From NCBI GenBank assembly GCA_027310325.1, contig DAIDBB010000352.1:1-10558 (forward strand): a DNA stretch of 10,558 nucleotides, in the 5' to 3' direction. Positions 8,218 to 10,558 of this stretch are shown piece by piece. The first letter of the stretch is position 1; every line of letters begins with the position of its first letter. The notes below the pieces were generated by a model, which saw only the letters and a list, made by a program, of their open reading frames with translations, was not told the DNA's origin and did not search any database. The stretch is from a bacterium. GTDB lineage: Bacteria; Desulfobacterota; GWC2-55-46. The position numbers and the translations under genes are program-made.

Positions 8218-8943
8218 ATGGCACAAAAAAAAGAATCTATAGAGATACATTGCGCCGAATGCAATACCGGCTTCAGGCTATGGATACCGGCTGAGTCCCT
8301 GCCCGAGTGGGAAAAGGGCGTGCGGATAAACTGCATAAAATGCGGCGCTCCTCACCTGGTTGAAAAGGGCAGGAAAGGTTTCGACGTAAGCCCGATAGAA
8401 AAAGGGCCGGCCGCGAAGCGCGCGGGAGCGCCGGCGGCAAAGAAGGAGGCCTCCGCTGCAAAGCTCAAGGCCGCCCCGGTAGAGGAGGAGGCCGCCGAAG
8501 AGGCCGCCGAGATCGAGGAAGAAGCGGCCCCGGAAGAGGCCCCCGCCGACTCCGTCCTCTACATAGAAGACGACAAACTTTCCCGCAAAATGGTCGAGAC
8601 CGCGCTTAAGGACATAAACGTGAGGCTTCTGGCCGTAAAAAACGCGGACGAAGCCTTGAAGGCCCTTAAGAATGACAAGATAAGCCTCATAATAACCGAC
8701 CTTTACCTCAAAAACCCCAACGACCCGGCGTCATCAATGGACGGGGAAGACCTTCTGAAGAGGGTGGTCGAAATGGGCCATAACATCCCTGCCATAATAA
8801 CGACCGGGAAGGCGATCATAGACGACCTTGAGCTTGAGCCCAAGTGGTTCGACCTGCACGTGAAAGGCTTCATACAGAAGGGCAACCCATTCTGGGCCGA
8901 TGAGCTGAAGTTAAAGATAAAAGAGATCCTGTATAAGGACTGA
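8218..8943 (+). CDS. Zinc-ribbon and response-regulator receiver protein
   Basis: A 241-residue cytosolic protein with no signal peptide or membrane segment. Residues 8-50 form a four-cysteine zinc ribbon (C12, C15, C39, C42) resembling MJ0042-type zinc fingers. Residues about 62-110 are a low-complexity Lys/Ala then Glu/Ala linker. Residues 112-240 are a CheY-like receiver: acidic pair E117/D118 in VLYIEDDK, phosphoacceptor D161 in IIITD, conserved threonine T196 in AIITTG, and lysine K221 in GFIQKG. The loop after D161 is longer than usual (up to MDG at 174-176). There is no DNA-binding or enzymatic output domain, so phosphorylation probably changes a protein contact; the partner and kinase are unknown and no kinase gene is nearby. 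It has its own promoter and a fair AAGGG ribosome-binding site. Domain calls are firm; function is not known. Confidence 0.85.
   Translation: MAQKKESIEIHCAECNTGFRLWIPAESLPEWEKGVRINCIKCGAPHLVEKGRKGFDVSPIEKGPAAKRAGAPAAKKEASAAKLKAAPVEEEAAEEAAEIEEEAAPEEAPADSVLYIEDDKLSRKMVETALKDINVRLLAVKNADEALKALKNDKISLIITDLYLKNPNDPASSMDGEDLLKRVVEMGHNIPAIITTGKAIIDDLELEPKWFDLHVKGFIQKGNPFWADELKLKIKEILYKD
8482..8547 (+). repeat. Glu/Ala-rich low-complexity linker codons
   Basis: Codons 89-110 of the receiver gene are built almost only of GAG/GAA and GCC/GCG, in an EEEAAEEAAEIEEEAAPEEAPA pattern made of loose repeats of a four-codon Glu-Glu-Ala-Ala unit. It is likely a flexible or helical spacer between zinc ribbon and receiver. 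The length may vary between relatives through slippage; this is an inference. Confidence 0.6.
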
Positions 8944-8944
8944 C

Positions 8945-8984
8945 GGGGTCCGGCGCGGTAGTGAAACCCCCTCTACTGTTTTTT
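8945..8984 (+). terminator. Weak possible terminator between convergent genes
   Basis: GGGGT at 8945-8949 can pair with ACCCC at 8966-8970 around a GC-rich 16-base loop, with a run of six T at 8979-8984 inside the folE2 end. The stem is short and the T-run is eight bases away, so this is a poor intrinsic terminator. It is the only candidate in the 29-base gap between the convergent genes. On the other strand no T-run follows the stem. Confidence 0.25.
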
Positions 8985-9755
8985 CTCCAGGAACGCGTAA
9001 GCGCTGTGGTTATGTATCGACTCCCAGTTCTCGGCCTCTATCCTGAACCATTTTATTTTGCTCATCCTTCCCAGGTTGACGGCGACCTCCCTTACAACGT
9101 CCTCGACGAACATCGGGTTGTCGTAGGACTTCTCGGTCACGTACTTTTCGTCCACCCGCTTCAAAAGCGAGTAGACGGGGCTGCTGGAGGAATCCTCCAC
9201 TGTCTTTACTATGTCCTCTATCCATACGAACCCGTCAAACCTGACCGCCACCTTGACCATCCCCCGCTGGTTGTGGGCCCCCCTGTCGCTTATCTCCTTT
9301 GAGCACGGGCAGAGCGTCGATACCGGCACCATCACCTCGAGAACTAAGTCCCTGACGTTAGAGAGGCTCCCGGAGTATTTGCAGCGGTACTCCATCAGGC
9401 TCTTCGACTTTGAGACCGGCGCGGACTTTTCCATGAAATACGGGAACTCGACTTCAAAGTGGGCGGTGGAGGCGTTAAACCTCTTCTTCATCTTTTTAAG
9501 TATCTCGGGGAACTTCCTTATGGTTATCTCCCCCCTGTGCTCGTTAAGTATCTCGATGAACCTGCTCATGTGGGTACCCTTGAACTGGTGGGGCAGGTCG
9601 ACATACATGTTGATGGAAGCTATGGTATGCTGAAACTTGTTCTTCCTGTCGAGGACCACGATGGGGTAACGGATATCCTTTACCCCGACCTTTCCGATGT
9701 CTATGCGCCTGAAATCAGGCTCGCCCTGGATATCCCTCAATATTGTTTTACCCAT
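8973..9755 (-). CDS. folE2: GTP cyclohydrolase IB (FolE2 type)
   Basis: A 260-residue tunnel-fold enzyme that opens GTP to 7,8-dihydroneopterin triphosphate, the shared precursor of folate and queuosine. It belongs to the FolE2 family, unrelated in close sequence to FolE and able to use metals other than zinc. The active-site residues known from the Neisseria enzyme (C147, H159, E201, H246) are matched here by C149 in STLCPCSKEIS, H161 in GAHNQRG, E203 in DEKYVTEKSYDNPMFVED, and H248 in ESIHNHSAYA. Length is normal. An AAAGGA lies about 12 bases before the ATG, a slightly long spacing. It lies 38 bases downstream of queD on the same strand and probably shares its transcript. No FolE gene is in the window, so this may be the main cyclohydrolase, but that cannot be seen from here. 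Confidence 0.96.
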   Translation of the reverse strand: MGKTILRDIQGEPDFRRIDIGKVGVKDIRYPIVVLDRKNKFQHTIASINMYVDLPHQFKGTHMSRFIEILNEHRGEITIRKFPEILKKMKKRFNASTAHFEVEFPYFMEKSAPVSKSKSLMEYRCKYSGSLSNVRDLVLEVMVPVSTLCPCSKEISDRGAHNQRGMVKVAVRFDGFVWIEDIVKTVEDSSSSPVYSLLKRVDEKYVTEKSYDNPMFVEDVVREVAVNLGRMSKIKWFRIEAENWESIHNHSAYAFLEKKQ

Positions 9756-9793
9756 CCCGATATCTTGTCCTTTCCAAAGCCTTAAAAGGCGCC

Positions 9794-10159
9794 CTATTCG
9801 TAATATGCCGCGGCGCTCGTGTCGGATTCCCAGACCCTTACCTTCGATACCGTTGCTCCCGTGCCGAGCGCCACGGATAGCCCCTGAAATATAAAGCGCG
9901 CGAGGTTTTCGGCCGTCGCGTTCTCCCTGTCAAAGGGCGGGACCTCGTTAAGGTATCTGTGGTCGAGGGAATCGAGTATCTTATTCACCGACTCCTTCAA
10001 CTTCTTGAAGTCCATGACCATCCCGAGACCGTCGAGCCCGGAGGCGGATATGACGGCCTCGACCTTCCAGTTGTGTCCGTGAAGGTTCTCGCAGGCCCCT
10101 TCATAACCGCGGAGGTTGTGGGCCGAGGAAAACGTCGATACTACCGTAAGTTCGTACAT
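9794..10159 (-). CDS. queD: 6-carboxytetrahydropterin synthase QueD / PTPS family
   Basis: A 121-residue tunnel-fold protein of the COG0720 family that acts on dihydroneopterin triphosphate, the product of the adjacent folE2. The zinc ligands H14, H27 and H29 (SSAHN; HGHNW), the catalytic cysteine C23, the D66-H67 pair in LDHRYLN, and the substrate-anchoring E111 in RVWES are all present. C23-x3-HGH is the QueD signature for the queuosine pathway. Residue 24 is glutamate, so the motif also reads E-x2-HGH, which is the signature of PTPS-III enzymes that make 6-hydroxymethyldihydropterin for folate. A dual role is therefore possible (see findings). The start follows GGA directly, with no spaced Shine-Dalgarno. 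Queuosine partners queC and queE are not in the window. Family membership is certain; product specificity is not. Confidence 0.93.
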   Translation of the reverse strand: MYELTVVSTFSSAHNLRGYEGACENLHGHNWKVEAVISASGLDGLGMVMDFKKLKESVNKILDSLDHRYLNEVPPFDRENATAENLARFIFQGLSVALGTGATVSKVRVWESDTSAAAYYE

Positions 10160-10165
10160 TCCGAC

Positions 10166-10196
10166 AGTTTATCACACCCATTCGGTCTGAAATCAA
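10166..10196 (-). promoter_or_regulatory. Candidate promoter of queD-folE2
   Basis: On the minus strand TTGATT (10196-10191) and GATAAA (10173-10168) are separated by 17 bases. The alternative reading TGATAAACT (10174-10166) is an extended -10 of the same form as the promoter at 8146, but with a 19-base spacer. Either would start transcription within a few bases of the queD ATG at 10159, giving little or no leader. Confidence 0.4.
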
Positions 10197-10247
10197 GAAA
10201 AATGAAGTTTCGCCGAAGGCCCCGTACCGGACATCGGCTTTTTCTTT

Positions 10248-10370
10248 GCCTACTTTCTTTTGTGCGCGCGCACGGCAAATGGAATATCATTCGCACAGGT
10301 CTCAGGACGATTATAATGCCAAATATGATATGCTAACCATTTGCCCACCGCAGGTGAAAAGAAAGTAAGC
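10248..10370. repeat. Nested imperfect inverted repeat, about 123 bp
   Basis: Three pairs of arms are nested. The outer pair, 10248-10261 (GCCTACTTTCTTTT) and 10357-10370, matches at 13 of 14 bases. The middle pair, 10274-10282 (GGCAAATGG) and 10337-10345, matches at 9 of 9. The inner pair, 10284-10290 (ATATCAT) and 10325-10331, matches at 7 of 7. Between outer and middle arms each side has its own small hairpin: the perfect palindrome GTGCGCGCGCAC at 10262-10273 on the left and CACC-GCA-GGTG at 10346-10356 on the right. The centre holds the palindrome ATTATAAT at 10310-10317. It lies between divergently transcribed queD and resB, so a terminator role is not expected. A miniature mobile or REP-like element is possible. 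No target-site duplication is evident. Confidence 0.7.
10290..10317 (+). promoter_or_regulatory. Possible promoter in the centre of the inverted repeat
   Basis: A perfect -10 box TATAAT at 10312-10317 stands 16 bases after TTCGCA at 10290-10295 (four of six matches to TTGACA). Transcription from about 10324 would reach resB through an 88-base leader containing the right arm of the inverted repeat. Because ATTATAAT is palindromic, a -10 box also exists on the minus strand, without a good -35. Confidence 0.35.
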
Positions 10371-10400
10371 TTGACTTTTCGGGTTGGCAGCGGATATTCT
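10371..10400 (+). promoter_or_regulatory. Candidate resB-proximal promoter
   Basis: TTGACT at 10371-10376 (five of six) directly abuts the right end of the inverted repeat. TATTCT at 10395-10400 (18-base spacer) or GATATT at 10393-10398 (16-base spacer) would serve as -10. Transcription would begin near 10406, a few bases before ATG 10412, so the mRNA would be almost leaderless. Confidence 0.45.
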
Positions 10401-10411
10401 ATGAGTTGCCT

Positions 10412-10558
10412 ATGAAAAAGATCTGGCGTTTTTTCTCTTCCATCTGGCTCACGGTAGCCCTGGTCATTCTGATATGCCTGGACGCGGCCTGGGGTTCGCT
10501 CCTTTCAATGAAGGCGCCGGGGTTTTACAGGTCTATAGACCAGGCCGTGCTCTTCAGG
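10412..10558 (+). CDS. resB: ResB/Ccs1-like cytochrome c biogenesis protein (partial, N-terminus)
   Basis: The first 49 codons are present and the window edge cuts the gene. ResB (Ccs1) is a membrane protein that, with CcsA/ResC, delivers and attaches heme to apocytochromes c on the outer side of the membrane (System II). Visible features are a short basic aromatic start (MKKIWRFFSSIW), a first membrane segment at about residues 12-32 (LTVALVILICLDAAWGSLL), and then KAPGFYRSIDQAVLF, which resembles the start of the ResB external loop in deltaproteobacterial proteins. The start is ATG 10412; only a weak GAG lies upstream. A four-codon reading frame (10401-10415) ends on this ATG. With so little sequence the family call rests on the N-terminal pattern, so another membrane protein beginning with the same 'F.SS.W' helix is possible. 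Confidence 0.65.
   Translation, partial: MKKIWRFFSSIWLTVALVILICLDAAWGSLLSMKAPGFYRSIDQAVLFR

Noticed and set aside
9779..9790. GCCTT-AA-AAGGC palindrome in the queD-folE2 gap, considered as a terminator or operator.
   Set aside because: The two-base loop and short stem would not fold well in RNA, and there is no T-run. It may be chance near the folE2 ribosome site.
10248..10370. The inverted repeat considered as an intrinsic terminator or as a CRISPR or tRNA-like element.
   Set aside because: The flanking genes diverge, so no transcript needs to end there. The arms occur once each rather than as direct repeats with spacers, and no cloverleaf or CCA end is visible.

Overview
The window carries bacterial housekeeping DNA that looks chromosomal. 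It is GC-rich by eye, yet strongly favours ATA for isoleucine and AGG for arginine. LptD implies a diderm cell with lipopolysaccharide, and a ResB-like gene implies c-type cytochrome maturation by System II. The gene order trpDCFBA-accD-folC, FolE2 in place of FolE, and the codon style would fit a deltaproteobacterial (Desulfobacterota-like) or Nitrospirota-like genome. That placement is an inference and was not tested.

Region 1 (1-5775, + strand) is one tightly packed run: the end of trpD, then trpC, trpF, trpB, trpA, accD and folC. Neighbours overlap by 4 or 17 bases or are separated by 1-19 bases, so the run is probably cotranscribed and translationally coupled. It holds the late steps of tryptophan synthesis, the beta-carboxyltransferase subunit of acetyl-CoA carboxylase, and folylpolyglutamate/dihydrofolate synthase. 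No promoter or attenuator is visible, because the start of the operon lies left of the window.

Region 2 (5776-8943, + strand) holds lptD, with its own A-tract-rich promoter region, and then a separately promoted gene for a zinc-ribbon plus receiver-domain protein. Region 3 (8973-10159, - strand) is a convergent two-gene unit, queD-folE2. It makes dihydroneopterin triphosphate from GTP and converts it toward queuosine, and possibly toward folate. Region 4 (10160-10558) is a 252-base divergent intergenic stretch containing a nested inverted repeat of about 123 bp with promoter-like sequences, followed by the first 49 codons of a ResB-like cytochrome c biogenesis gene cut by the window edge.

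No mobile-element gene, CRISPR array, tRNA, rRNA or defence system is visible. The points most worth a second look are: the QueD active site, which carries both the QueD cysteine and an adjacent glutamate (CExxHGH); the nested inverted repeat upstream of resB; promoter-like elements sitting almost on the start codons of lptD, queD and resB with no Shine-Dalgarno; an LptD with only three cysteines; and the zinc-ribbon/receiver protein.
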